Assembly (NCBI GenBank): GCA_964036045.1
Contig: OZ038386.1
Span: 11,990,113-12,054,112, forward strand
Source: Eutreptiella sp. 'Long Island Sound 2002'
Taxonomy: Eukaryota > Euglenozoa > Euglenophyceae > Eutreptiales > Eutreptiaceae
DNA: 64,000 nucleotides
Reading direction: 5' to 3'
Both the position numbers and the translations under genes were made by a program. The notes under the pieces are model-generated. The model made no database searches and was not told the origin of the DNA. It worked only from the letters and a program-made list of their open reading frames with translations. Shown here one piece after another: positions 29,118 through 40,431 of the stretch (position 1 is its first letter; each line of letters starts with the position of its first letter).

Positions 29118-30215
29118 GCCCTCCGGGACCTGACCACCCCAGGCAACGGCCTCCACGAGGCCATCGTAGACCTCGTGCTCTGGCGAGCCCGCAAACACCA
29201 CCAGGGCCAGCACGTCTGGATCCCCCCCATCGAGTGGGGCCAGGCCCTGACACACGACACCAACATCAACATCACACGTTGAGGGACCGTACGCCTACGA
29301 CGGGCCCGAGCCGAGAAGGACCACCCAGCGGACCCGAACCACCCGGAGCAGTGGGAACAGGCCACCGCACCAACCCGTGACACCGCCCTCCGCGCCGCCA
29401 TCCTCCGCACCTCAGACGACGACCTCCCCCCCCCACCTACAGACAGTAACCTTCCCCCGCCAGAGGTCTGGGTTACAGTCCTCGAGCGCGGGCACTACTA
29501 CGTGATAGCCGCTACGGCTACGTCCCCCGGCCCGCAATGGCTCGTCAAAGGGACAGACACCATGCTCGCCCCAGGGGCCGCCCCACCAGGGGCAGTAGGG
29601 GACCCCACCACCCAGCACAGGGTCCTCAGGGGCGTCCTCCGGCCAGGGGACAAGTCCCCAGCCCGCGCCCTGGCCCAAATCACCTCGTGGAAGGCGGGCT
29701 ACCACCTCGGACTGGCCATGCTCTGCCTGACCAACTGGATCCAGCGTTGCTGGCCACCCACGGGGACCGTTCCCTGGATTTGGGCGATCCCCACCGCCCA
29801 CACACAGATCGAGGCGGGCCCGGACATGCGGCCAAACCCCCCCCCCAGACCGCAGCACTCCCTCACCTGCGGGTACCACGCCATCCACAGGGTCCTCAGC
29901 CGCGTGGGTCTTAGCCCAGAGCTAGCATACCCCCTTCCCACAACTGACCAAGAGGTCCACCAGATACGCAAGCCCGTCTGCGAAATCCTTGCCGCGGCAG
30001 CAAAAGACGGCAAGCTTCTCCTCCAAACCGCCCGGCCTACAACTGACCACGCAAGCGCGCCGCGGCGAGCGGACACATACACCGACACCCCACACCCAAC
30101 CGCACAATCCCCGCCCATGCCCCTCCCATCTCGCTGCCGACCCGGAGACCCACACATGCCCAGCATGACGCGCACCCCCGGGCCCTGCGACACGGGCCTC
30201 CCCCACCCGCCCTAA
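29118..30215 (+). CDS. LINE B ORF3 segment with Ulp1-like cysteine-protease residues
   Basis: A single frame from RDLTTPGNGLHEAIVDLVL through HVWIPPIEWGQALTHD (homologous to GIWVPPIDWGRHL in LINE C) to about 30030, with a TGA at 29280. Residues resembling a C48/Ulp1 triad are His in ERGHYYVIAA (29493), Asp in VKGTDTML (29556), and Gln-Cys in RPQHSLTCGYHAIH (Cys 29868). Spacing from Asp to Cys (~104 residues) is longer than usual, and LINE C/D copies lack the Asp, so this is a guess. Such a protease might process the polyprotein or remove SUMO/ubiquitin-like tags. Confidence 0.45.
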
Positions 30216-30336
30216 CACCAGCACACGCCCGCCACACACCCGGCCGCCGGACACCCCTCACCACCCCCCACACCTGACAACCCGCGCACACCCGCCGAGA
30301 GGGGCCCCGCGCCCCGCAGCACGCCCACCCCACCCA

Positions 30337-31770
30337 GTGGCCCGCACACGCACCCCGCGCACAGCCCAGAAGACCCAGGCCCACCCCCCCCCGGCCCCTG
30401 AATGCAGCCCACGCGAACTGTTCCCCCCCGTGGACGCCAACCCACACAACGTCACACATTGCAGTACCCCGGCCAAACCAAGCCCAGAAGGAGAAGGCCA
30501 CAGCCCCGCGCCTCCCTCCCCCGCCGCTGCCGACCAGATCGGCCCGCCAAGCCGCCAGGTCACGACCGCGCCCCCCCAGCCGCCCGCCCCCAACCTACAT
30601 CCCGAGGACATGCCCTCCATCCTCCCCGCCATGGCCGCAGCAGAAGCTGCCGCCCACAAGCCCGCCCGCATCACAGCCCAACCCTCGTCCACCACCTCCT
30701 CCTCATCCTCAGCCTCATCCACCTCCTCCACCCCATCCTCCGACCCCCCCCTTCCCGCCGCCCTCATCCTCAAGGCCACGGCAAAAGCCAAAGCCGCGGC
30801 TGCACCCACCGACCCCCCGACCCCCACACAGGCGACTCAGGCACCCCGGCAACGCACCGGGAAGACCCCTGACCCGACATCGGCGCCCTCACACCTCCGG
30901 ACAGAGGTCCTCCTCAACCTGGAACCGGACCCCAACCCCAAACCCGACCCCGAACCCAAACCGGCGCCCAAGCGAGCACACACAACACCACAAACGCAAC
31001 GACACAAACCCAACCGACACCGCCCTAACCCAAACCCTAACCCAAGCCAGGACCCCCCACCCACCACAACCCGAGCCCCCCTCCCACCAGCAGCCACCGC
31101 CACCGCAGAGGCGGCCACCCAACACGACCCCGTCCAAACCCTTGTCAACATCCCCATCACCAAGCGCCCCGTCATCCATCCCCCACAAACGACCACCACC
31201 GCCGGCCAAACAGACCCAGGGACGTGGGACCCCTGAACCGCCGTTACCGTCAAGCCCAGCCCCCGACCCGCTCCCCCTGCCCACCACATAGTACAGCCCC
31301 AGGGGCTGCGCACGATGCCCGACCCCCCACCCCCACAAGGGGGACCGGAATACCCACAAGGGGTCCAAGGGCCATACCCACAACACCAACCCCACCACTA
31401 CCAACGCCACCACCATCAGCGGCCCCACCAACACCTGCGCCAACACCACCCCAACCACTACCACTGCCCACCACCCTACCCCACCAGGCCACAACCCCCC
31501 GTGCACAAACAGCACCAGCGAATGGGATGGCAGCCACCGAGCGCTCCACCCGCATACCCCACCTACCACCAGGCGCCACCCCCCCCCGTACCAGCCAGCC
31601 CCCCCGTACCAGGAAACGTATCCCCCCAGCCACCACGTCCACGCCGAAGGGGCCCCCTGGGCCCAACCCCGCCAGGGACAGTCACTCGACCCATACCACC
31701 AGCGGCTGCCGCCACCACACCCCTACGTGGCGGATCCATGGACGACGGGGGACCGCCCCCCCCCCCCCAG
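30337..31770 (+). CDS. LINE B Pro/Ala/Ser- then His/Gln-rich protein
   Basis: One frame, interrupted only by a TGA at 31234-31236, reads ~475 residues of low-complexity protein. It has an Ala-rich helix (AMAAAEAAAHKPARI), a Ser run, an alternating Asn/Asp/Lys-Pro stretch (NPKPDPEPKPAPK), and after the TGA a His/Gln/Tyr-rich part (HHYQRHHHQRPHQHL). LINE C and D have a similar His/Pro/Gln-rich region in the same relative place. Probably disordered. Coding leaves this frame near 31755-31768, in a run of 14 C. Confidence 0.4.
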
Positions 31771-31779
31771 TACCAGGCG

Positions 31780-33440
31780 GCACCACGCGAGGCCCCCCAG
31801 GACCCGCCGACGCCTCCTGACTGGCCCGACTTGAGGATGAGGCCCGGTCCCACAAACGGCGGCGCTCCCGCTCCCCCCCCGCACGGCACACTCGCCCCCG
31901 GCGCCCACACTCCCCACACCGCCGGCGCGCCTCAACCACCTGATCGCGCCGCTCCCGCTCCCGTGGGCGCCACCACGAGCGCCACCGCCGCCCCATGTCC
32001 ACCTCCCCCTCCCCCCTCCGGCCGTACACGACCCCCACCCCAAGCCCCCGCCACCACCACTCCCGCTCCCCCCGGCGCCGCCAGGCACGCCACCACCGCC
32101 CCACCTCCACCTCCCCCTCCCCCCAAAGGCCCCGACGGGCTCCCCGTTCCCCCCGCCGCCCATACCCATCCACCAGCCCCAGCTCCCGCCATCACCACTC
32201 CCGCTCCCCCAGGCGCCACCAAGCGCGCCACCGCCGCCCCATGTTAACCTCCCCCTCCCGTTCCCCCCTCCGCCAGTACCCGTCCTCCACCCCCAGCCCC
32301 CGCCACCGCCGCTCCCGCTCCCCCAGGCACCGCCACCCCCACCACCACCGCAGGTCCACATCGTCCCCCCGCCGCTCCAGGACCCCGAGCACGGACCCCT
32401 TCCCCACCCGGGCTCCCGCCCACCTCGCCTGGTGGTCTGCCCCCGCTTTGCAAGAGCTCCGCCGCTGGGTGAAGTGGGCGATGAGAGCGAAAAGGCGAGA
32501 AAGGGTGCACATGGTGCACACTTTCGAGGAGATGCGCACCCGCACCCCCGCCGACCCCAACGAGGCCGCCCTGGAGGCCATCATGCCGCAAGCGGCATGG
32601 GAGGCCCTCCTCCGCGATGCGGTTCAGGGCCTCCGCCCCCCCTACACCCCCCAAGCCACCCGCCAATGGCTCCAGGCCACCCACCCCCAGGCCCGGGCCA
32701 TCGGCGCCCCCTCCCCACCCCACCACCACCACACCAGGAAGGGGAAGGACAAGGGCAAGGGGAGTGCAAGGGACATTAAGGGGCACTCAGGCAAGAGGGC
32801 ACGGAGGGGCCCCCAGTGAGGGCAGGCACCCATAGGGACAGGGCGCCAGAAGAGACACAACATGGGGGCAGGAAACCACCCAAGAACCAGGAAAGGGCAG
32901 GAGCGGGGACCGAGGCAGAGAGGAAGAGGGCACCACGGCAAACGCCACGACCCACACCCAGGAAGGGCATACCAGGACGGGGGGACCAGCGCCGCCCCAC
33001 CCCCACCGCACGCCGCACGACTCCCGGGGGCGCACCCCCCAAAACGCACCGCCGAAGCAAGCATCGGACGCCGTACGGATCACACCAGCGCACACCCACC
33101 AGCCACCAGAAGCCACACGGGGGATGGAGTGCACACCTACACGGGGACAACGGGCCACACCCAAAGAGGAAGCCGCAGGGAACGCCGCCGCGCGGCGCAC
33201 CACCACGCCCTCACCGCCAGGCGACGACCCCGGTCGCCACAAGGGCCACCTCACAGGCACCGGAAGAGGACGAAGGCACGGCCACAGCCACCAGGGCTAG
33301 GGACCGGGACCCCCAGAGGACACGGGACCAAGGCACGGGCCCCCAGGGAGGGCAACCCCACGGACGCCTACGCGACCCACCAGCCCGAGCGGCACGCCCA
33401 GGCCCCCACAGCACGGACCCAGCGAGACCCCAACACCTAA
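31780..33440 (+). CDS. LINE B RS-rich protein with conserved C-terminal domain
   Basis: A frame ending in TAA at 33438 and broken only by TGA at 31818, 31941 and 32817. The first half is an arginine/serine-rich domain (KRRRSRSPPARHTRP, then repeated HHHSRSPRRRQ-type words), the composition of splicing-factor RS domains. At about 32420-32680 lies a globular part (LQELRRWVKWAMRA, MPQAAWEALLRDAVQGL) that matches LINE C and D (MPQAAWEAILADALHPLG in D). After the TGA at 32817 a basic tail follows. The first ~60 bases compete with another open frame. Possibly an RNA-packaging or nuclear-speckle targeting protein. Confidence 0.45.
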
Positions 33441-35399
33441 CCGCACCCCCCAGCCACCAGCCAGCCACACTCAGGCCCGCACCCCGCACCACGACACAGG
33501 CCAGGCTGACCTCCACTGACCCACCACGGCACAACGCGAGACAGCACGGCACACCGCACCACAGCGCGCCACACTGCAACGCGCCACAGCACGACGCGAC
33601 GCGACGCAGCACAGAGCGGCACAACACGGCACGGCTGACCCTAACCAGAAGGACTAACCGAAACAAGCCACCGCACACCCCGGAAGGCGCCGCACCAGCA
33701 CGCCACACACCGGCACCGCAGGCCACACACAGGGCCACCGCGCGCCCGGCAACAGCGATGGCGGACGCCCAGAAGGTTAAAACCGGCACCGCAGAGGAGA
33801 AAGGACACGGACAACCCCAGCCCCCTAACCCAGAGCCACACGCAGCCGCCTGGCGCAGCCGCCCAGCCGGCAGAGCCAGGACGTAACCCGGCACGAAGGG
33901 GCGCCGAGCCCAATGTGTACAAAGCCCACACGACCCATGGGGCCGGAACACGGCCAAGCAGAACGCAACCGCCAACAGCAGCCTGGAAGACCACACTGAA
34001 TGCGGGCCAGTGCGTGCGCAGCCCAGGGAAGGCAGAGGGAGGAACAGGCAGGCCCCCCCCAGAAAAAAAAAACCGGGGGGGGAGGGTGGGGGGCGAGAGA
34101 ACAGCCCACAGCCACCAAACCGCCCGCCAACACCACAAGAGGCGGCCAAACCTCCCACCCAGAAGGCACCGAAGACAGGACCCCCAAAGAGGCACAGGGG
34201 GACCACCCAGCCAAAACCGGCAACACCAAGCCAGGAACAGCGGCCCACCGGGAAAAGGGACACCAAAACATGCAGACACACACCACGCTGGAAAAAAAAA
34301 AAAAGAGCCAGCAGCCCAGCTCGAAAGAAAGGGGATGGGGGGACAGGGACCACAAGGCCCGGGACAGGGACAGCCAGCAACCGACACCACAAAGCCAAAC
34401 CAAGACACGACCAAAAAAAAAAGCGCAAAAAACACACCCCGACAACCCAACCAAGAAGGGCGGGGCACAGCCGAGACCCGGGCCCAGGACGCACGCCCAC
34501 ACACCGCACTCCAGCCAGGAAAGGCGGGGAACAAGCGGGGCGCGCGCACAAACACGCACCCCCGCACAGCAGCCCCAACCAGGAGGTGCAGGAGACCACG
34601 CGGGACGGGCGCACGAGCACACATACACCCCAACACCCCCTTAAGGAGAGGCGGGGCGCAGCCGAAACCCAAACCCCAGCACGCACGCCCACACTGCACA
34701 TCGGAACCGGAAACGGCGGGGGGCAAGCGGAGCGCGCATGCAGCCACACACGTCCCATAACCAGGCCGAAACCCAAGCCCAACCACGAACACCACAAACA
34801 GCCGGCAAAAGAGGGACAACACCACAAACCGTACCCAAACACACCCGCCCAAGACAGCAGCCAGGACTGGCGGGGTTAACTAAACCCACACCCAACCGCA
34901 ACACGGACCCAAACACAAACGCCGCACAACAGTAGGAAACCATGTGTCCACAGCCCAGGCACTGAGGCAGCCCGTGCCATGCAGCTGACCCGGCCAAACG
35001 AGATCCGGAGACGGGGGGTAAGGCTGCATCCTCAGGCCTGCGCTGCTTTGGGACTCCAGGCGGAGCGTGCAACACCCAAGCGCCTTGGAACCCTAGTACC
35101 AAGAACGTGTATGCATGCCTTGGGAACGGGATACGCCAGGAAGTCCGGTGAACCTCTAGGGTTCCGCCCAAAGGATGGGACGTGCGCAAGCACGGGGGCA
35201 CACCCTCCCAGCGAGACAAGCACGTCACGCTGGCGGCGATCAGCCCTCCCGGTGTTGCCCGGGGCCGCTTTGTTGGGGGCCAACAGTCAGGTCTAGCGGG
35301 ATGTAAGGCGCCTCCCCTCTTCACGCGCGGAGCCTCTTCCTGTTCGTCACAGGGGCGACGCCAGGTGGTACCATGGGGCGCCTCTCCACGACTGAGTGC
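33441..35399 (+). other. LINE B 3' non-coding region with A runs and internal repeats
   Basis: About 2 kb without a convincing gene. It holds several A homopolymers (around 34055-34067, 34290-34304 and 34413-34422) and a ~190-base repeat seen at about 34451-34640 and 34641-34745. The sequence of LINE D just before its tail has a comparable plan (A/T homopolymers, a minisatellite, then the tail). Open frames on either strand here are long only because of high GC. Confidence 0.55.
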
Positions 35400-35419
35400 A
35401 CCTACCTACCTACCTACCT
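35400..35419 (+). repeat. (ACCT)5 tail marking the 3' end of LINE B
   Basis: Five perfect ACCT units, directly followed by lower-GC unrelated DNA. LINE D ends in the same unit (on its own strand) at 38927-38942, so the tetranucleotide is very likely the family's 3' tail rather than poly(A). Confidence 0.75.
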
Positions 35420-37042
35420 CTATGTGGGAGAACTTCATGTAGGATCAACACTAAGTTTCGAAAATGTCTTTGCTTGCCTTTGTCATTGTGCCTCTACTTT
35501 GATTGAGGTTTTTGGTGTCCAATCCATGTACCATGGTAGAGAATAGACATACTTTGTCATTGGCAAGTCCGAATTTCGGGATTTTGCGTTCAAAATTTTG
35601 ACAAAATCATTGGGTGAAACAAATTTGACTTCACCAACATTGGAAAGTCCTTACATGTGTAAAGCCTTTGCTATCCCTGGCACGGTGAACACTAAGAACT
35701 CAGCGCAGACCTTATTGAGACAAACGTGTAAGATATTCCATACAGGTACACGTATGTAAACATAAAATGTGTTTCCAAATAATACACAATTTCTTGAATC
35801 TCGCACTATCATTTATGCACACACGCGCGACCTATACTCTGCAGCACCAAATCCTGCTCCTTCATCCAGGCTTTTATGACTCAGCATACTTTTTGTTGCT
35901 CAGCCACTTCCAGTGGCTTTTCACAAACTACATTCTTTGCCATTTTCATACCAGCACAATGAACCTTTCCATAAAGACCATATGTCTCTGTGAACGTTAA
36001 CTTATTTTTCAGTCTATCAGAAATTCTGCCCTGTTTTTTCAGGGACTTTTCCTGGGCTGCCCTGGTAACCCAATGGCCTAAAGAAAGCTGCACACTATCC
36101 CTATATCTATTCCAATAACTATCTCTTCTCCTCATATATCACCACGTACACAACCAGGCCCCGAAAGCCCCTCAGCTACTTCAGTACTATTGTACGTACT
36201 ATTGCAGTGTATATCATACTGTTCGTACTGTTCCGCACTGAGAAATTTTGTGACGTCTGAAAAAACCTTGGATATTGAATACTGGCTTTATGCAAAAACA
36301 TAAAACCAGTTATTGGTTTCTAATTGCAAAATTGAACCGTTTATGGGTTACATTCCATGAGACTAAACAGGTACCGGTTATTTGCAGTACATCAAAAAGC
36401 GGTTCCCAACCGGAGAACACAGGGCATGTAGCATGCCAATCTGGCAGCAAAAAAGAAAAGCGGCCTACAACCCCTGTGTGATGCCACTTTGCCGTACTAA
36501 TTCTACATCAACTTTGGAATGGCAATCTGAGGTTGGTGCGCCAAAATGTGCGAATCTGCACCGCCTTGGCATCCAGATGATGTAAAACAACAACACAAGA
36601 AATGACCGAATGCATACAATGTTAACAACGCCAATTCTTGTGCAGCTTTGGTTGTTTCTTTGCAATCAATAAAACTGGGCCACTGAAAGGAAGATGACCA
36701 AAAGGCAAGTCTCCATGAAGAGTGCAAGACAAGAATACAGATTTACTCAGGAAAGCACAAGAACATACACATCAGATGACCATGAACGAACCATGATCTG
36801 AGCACCAACTGGGCCCACACACAAATATGCCAGCAACTACCGTATTCCACAGGATTAGGGCATGGAATGCTGTGTGTGAATGTGGCAGTTATGTGGCCAT
36901 CAGATCATGCAACTGTGCGCCAAAACCAGGAGCAAGCCAAGACCTGCCAGAAAAAATATCCGAAGATAGCAGGAACCATCCTTGGACAAGCTGAATTAAC
37001 CATAAAAGATGACCTCTGCAATCTCCTTGGTAAGTGCACGTG

Positions 37043-37067
37043 CTCTCTCTCTCTCTCTCTCTCTCTT
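37043..37067. repeat. (CT)n microsatellite
   Basis: About 12 CT units, followed by a further pyrimidine-rich stretch to about 37145. Confidence 0.9.
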
Positions 37068-37415
37068 TCACTCTCTCTTGCTTGCTTTCTCCTTCTCTCT
37101 TTGTCCACTTGCCTGCGTGCTAATCTGTCTGTCCATCTGTCTGTCTGATTGTCTTTGCCTGTGTCTAAGACAAGCAAGGAGGAACTTTGAGAGAACGGGC
37201 CACTACATGGGGAAGATATGTATTGTGCACCCAAGCCTGCATGCGGGATGTAGAGGGCATGGGAGCCTCTTGCTGCAGGTTGGCACTGCTTCTGCACTGG
37301 TAATTTGTGAGCTGAGGGTTCGCTCGTACATACAGCTTTCCACATCAGCAGATCCAGAACCTCCACATTCGGGGGCATCAAGGGGCTCCAGTTTCTCGAG
37401 GATAGGGGATGAAGG

Positions 37416-37456
37416 TTGTGTGTGTGTGCACGCGTGCATGTGTGCGTGTGTGTGTT
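37416..37456. repeat. (TG)n-rich microsatellite, interrupted
   Basis: Alternating TG with CA/CG interruptions, purine-pyrimidine alternation throughout. Confidence 0.85.
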
Positions 37457-38155
37457 TATGGACTTCTGCAGATGTATGAAAAATTTTCCAATTTTGGGGC
37501 AGGGTGGTCTTGTCCAACAGCTGTTCTAGAGCCCGATGACACAACGTTGGGCACACAGCTGCAAAAAAAATGCAATCCCCCCCCAAAAAAATCTGCCATT
37601 TCACAACTAGGACTGTACAGCTTGTGGGCTCCCCAGACACTGTGCTCGAGCACAGCCACAAAAAGAACTCCAAGAAAACGCATATCAGGTTTCTGAACCA
37701 GAATGGGACCAGTGCCACGTCCAAATCCTCACTTTGGGTAATTTTTTTGGGCCATGTTCCATGCATTCCAGACACTCTTGGAGTTCTGGACAGAAATTCA
37801 GGATGAGAACTAACCATGGAGACAGATACAACAACGACCAGCATACCTGATACGAACACATCCAGTAGGAGTGGTCCATCTCCGTCAGTCGTCCCTGGTG
37901 AGTGGACACCAGTGGCATCCGCCTTTCACCAGAGCACCAGCAAAATGAGCCGGTGCCGCCAGTGGGGCACCATTTCAAGGACACCTTCAAAATAGACCAA
38001 TCCCTGGAAACCTGTGGTCTCTGGGGCCGGTAGATTTGTGGCCGTGATTGTCGGCTGGTGACCGGAGTTTGAACCAAACCAATCGGATTGAGCCTGCGAA
38101 AAACTGCGAGAGCACTTTTTTTTCGTGTCGTAATTAGTACGCCATCGGAGCCCGG

Positions 38156-38509
38156 GTGCAGCTGCCCTTTGAGTACGCCATGGCCGCGGGCCCCTCCAAG
38201 TGGATATGGGCCGCAGGTGAGATCAAGCACCGGTACCGCGTCACTGGGGACCACCAGGGGTTCAACATCCACGTCAAGTGGAACCCAGCCACCCCCAATG
38301 ACAAGCAGGTGGGGCGCACCATCGAACTCTGGCGAGACCAAAACGGTCGTGAGATGGTCCCCATGCACCTATGCACCCCCGACACGGAGCACCTCACAGG
38401 CACCGAGTACACGGGCGAAGTCCACAATGCATGGCCCCTACCCCAGCCCCAGAAGCGGAACCGCAAGGCACCCGCAGCTCAGGGCGTCATCAACCTCCTC
38501 AACGCCTGA
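38156..38509 (+). CDS. ORF1 C-terminal domain, left-repeat copy
   Basis: 117 residues: SKWIWAAGEIKHRYRVTGD, VGRTIELWRDQNGREMV, TGTEYTGEVHNAW. The same domain as in LINE B (22560-23439) and LINE C (44938-45291). It ends in TGA followed by CGGGGC, then ~140 residues of endonuclease N-terminus in the same frame before LINE D cuts it off at 38926. A fragment, not a working gene. Confidence 0.6.
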   Translation: MQLPFEYAMAAGPSKWIWAAGEIKHRYRVTGDHQGFNIHVKWNPATPNDKQVGRTIELWRDQNGREMVPMHLCTPDTEHLTGTEYTGEVHNAWPLPQPQKRNRKAPAAQGVINLLNA

Positions 38510-38515
38510 CGGGGC
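38507..38515 (+). promoter_or_regulatory. UGA-CGG-GGC at ORF1-endonuclease junction, left-repeat copy
   Basis: Same nine bases as at 23437 and 45289, with the endonuclease continuing in frame. Confidence 0.45.
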
Positions 38516-38926
38516 CCGGGCCGGACACGGCCCGCCCCCACGACTACCGGTCCCCAGAAACCGGCGCCCACGGAAGGCCACGCCCGCATCAACGTCCTCA
38601 ACGAGCCAGCGGTCACCTACGACCCCACCAAGGCCGCCAGACTACTAGCCACGCCTTGGCCACACCACCAAGGCGCAGACCTCCTGGGGTTCCTGGAGCA
38701 AGCCCTCCGCAGAGCGGACCAGCCCGAACCGGCACCGATCCTGGACCAGGAGGGGAACCAATATCACGCCCACTGGCAACGGGGGGTGCCCCTCTACCAC
38801 AAGACGTCGGTCACGGTGCATGCCCACCCCGATCTTGGAGTGGACGGTCACCTCGGGGCGTACGAGTGCGTGGGGCCCGGATGGCAGCTAAAGGTGCTAC
38901 TCACGCACGTCCCATTCGGGGAGGAG

Positions 38927-38942
38927 GGTAGGTAGGTAGGTA
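38927..38942 (-). repeat. ACCT-type tail marking the 3' end of LINE D
   Basis: GGTAGGTAGGTAGGTA on the plus strand, i.e. ACCT units read along LINE D. It matches the tail unit of LINE B. Confidence 0.7.
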
Positions 38943-39510
38943 TCTTCGGGAGCTCGGGATGCCTCCTTTGACATTGCAGGAAGAAGGTCTTACCAAGGGG
39001 ACGTCCTGTCCCTCCCACTGCCCTATGTCAGGTGTTTCTTGAGCCGCTCCCGCATGTGCTTGGGAGAGCATTGTCGCGGCCACCCGGTCCATGTGTCCCA
39101 GGTGGGAGGGTGTCCCCACATGTGTCCATGGGTAGGGCCACATGCCCCCTCCTTTGGGCGGCAGCTCTGGGGGCTGCCCAGCCGTGTGGAGTATCTCTCA
39201 CCACAAGGGGTATTGCTCCCGCTAGTCTACGGTACGACCGCCTCACCCTTGTGGCTTGAGTTGCGGGGCCACTCTGCTTGGCAGGCGACCCCCTCCTGGA
39301 CTGTGTACCGGCTCGCCTGTCACCGGTTGTTTCCATGGCTCCGGGTGACGGATGCCATGGTTCCCGATGCAGCCTGGCCGGGCTCGGACCAGTGGCCTTG
39401 GAGTACCACTCCTGCCACTGGCCCGGTGGGTTGGCTGGGTCGCCCCAGTGCGTCAGACCCATGGGGTGGTAATTATTTCCTGTCCCCCGGCCGCCCTACT
39501 TGCGTGCAGC

Positions 39511-39700
39511 GTCCTGGGCCGCTTGGCTCCTGTTCACCGGTGTGCCCGCGCGGTTTGCTATGTTGCGTCTGCGGTGTCCTGGGCCACTTGGCTCCTGTTC
39601 ACCGGTGTGCTCGCTCGGTGTGTTGTGTTGCGTGTGCGGTGTCCTGGGCCACTTGGCTTCCGTTCACCGGTGTGCGCGCTGTGTGCGGTGCGCGTGTGTC
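39511..39700 (-). repeat. 65-bp minisatellite in LINE D 3' region
   Basis: The word GTCCTGGGCC recurs at 39511, 39576 and 39641, exactly 65 bases apart, each followed by ...TTGGCT(C/T)C(T/C)GTTCACCGGTGTG. About 2.9 copies. The LINE D 3' region (38943-40430) otherwise shows only Pro/Thr-rich coding remnants and a T/A homopolymer pair near 39738-39765. Confidence 0.8.
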
Positions 39701-40431
39701 ATGGGTGGTTGTGTCCCTCTTCCTCCCCCCCTAATTTTCGTTTTTTTTTTGATGGAAAAAAAAGAGAAAAACAGGGGCGCGCGTACACTGCAGGCACAGG
39801 CGCGGGCAGCTGGTGCGGCGGTGCAATAGTGTTGTGTCCTCTGGCGTGCGTCGTCCGTGCTGTGGCGGCGGTCGCGCCCCAGGGCTGCGGCTCGCGCGTC
39901 CTGATGTACACGGGCATGGGCCAGGGTGGGTTTGGTTACGTGTCTCTTTGCTTCTGGAGCTGGCTGGTTAGGCGGCTGTGTGGGCTGTGGGTGTGGGCTG
40001 TGGTTATGTTGTTCCCTCGGCGGGCCTGGTTAGGAGTCAAGGGGTAGCGGTTTCGGGGTGTGGCTCGGGTTTGATTTGTGTTTGGGTTTTGGATCGGTTA
40101 GGCGGTTGCGACGGTAGCGGGCCTGGGTTCGGTGCCTTTGGGCGTAGTGGTGCCCGTTGTCGTGTGCGTTGGCGTCCTTCGGCGTCCGGTTGGTTTGGTG
40201 ACTTCTGGGCGGGGCCTGGCGTGGCGCCCCCTGGTGGTGGTTTGCTGGGTAACGGGTTTAGGTGGCGGCGCCGCTGGCCGGGGGGTCAGGCGCATCCTGT
40301 TGTGTGGTGCGCAGGGCTCCTGGGTTGATGTGCGTGCCGCCGGTGTCGGTGCGCCGACGCTTGTGGGGTGGTGAGGGGGTGCGTGTGTGCGGGGCTGGGG
40401 ATTGGGTGATGTCCCACAGGCGGACGCCGTC

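Larger units (their letters stand above)
19301..35419 (+). mobile_element. LINE B: ~16-kb non-LTR retrotransposon
   Basis: Plus-strand succession of ORF1 segments, endonuclease, RT, RNase H, CCHC-type zinc knuckle, then three further protein segments and a non-coding tail ending in five ACCT units. LINE C/D shares homologous parts in the same order over the region both retain, which argues that the extra downstream proteins belong to the element. Its 5' limit is approximate. At about 16 kb it is more than twice the usual 5-7 kb of a LINE. Breaks are a few frameshifts in C runs, one TAA (20773), and about ten in-frame UGA codons. Confidence 0.8.
35420..37558. other. Lower-GC unique DNA, probably host
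   Basis: About 2.1 kb, visibly richer in A and T than the rest, with short frames on both strands, none convincing. A frame at 36867-37030 ends beside CTTGGTAAGTGC, which resembles a splice donor, but nothing else supports an exon. Contains two microsatellites. Nothing else recognised. Confidence 0.5.
37559..38925 (+). repeat. Left 1.37-kb direct repeat (partner 44341-45712)
   Basis: Near-identical to 44341-45712, from CTGCAAAAA at the left to the ...TTCGGGGAGGA boundary at the right. The first ~590 bases are lower-GC and non-coding; the rest is the 5' part of LINE C (ORF1 C-terminal domain and start of the endonuclease). It stops exactly where the ACCT-type tail of LINE D begins. The partner starts exactly at the other edge of LINE D. 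Confidence 0.85.

Noticed and set aside
31023-31043. Telomere-like CCCTAACCC words
   Set aside because: Only two units, and they encode an Asn-Pro repeat inside a LINE B reading frame whose protein composition continues on both sides.
33211-34879. Very long open frames on both strands (up to 543 residues, Cys/Trp/Leu-rich on the minus strand)
   Set aside because: High GC and few A/T bases keep several frames open at once; the sequence has repeats and A runs, no recognisable domain, and lies in the 3' region of LINE B.
35881-36135. 84-residue minus-strand frame in the host-like region
   Set aside because: Basic and faintly protein-like, but short, without a recognisable domain or splice context.
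36867-37035. Possible host exon ending at CTTGGTAAGTGC
   Set aside because: A donor-like sequence follows an open frame, but there is no acceptor, no partner exon and no recognisable protein.
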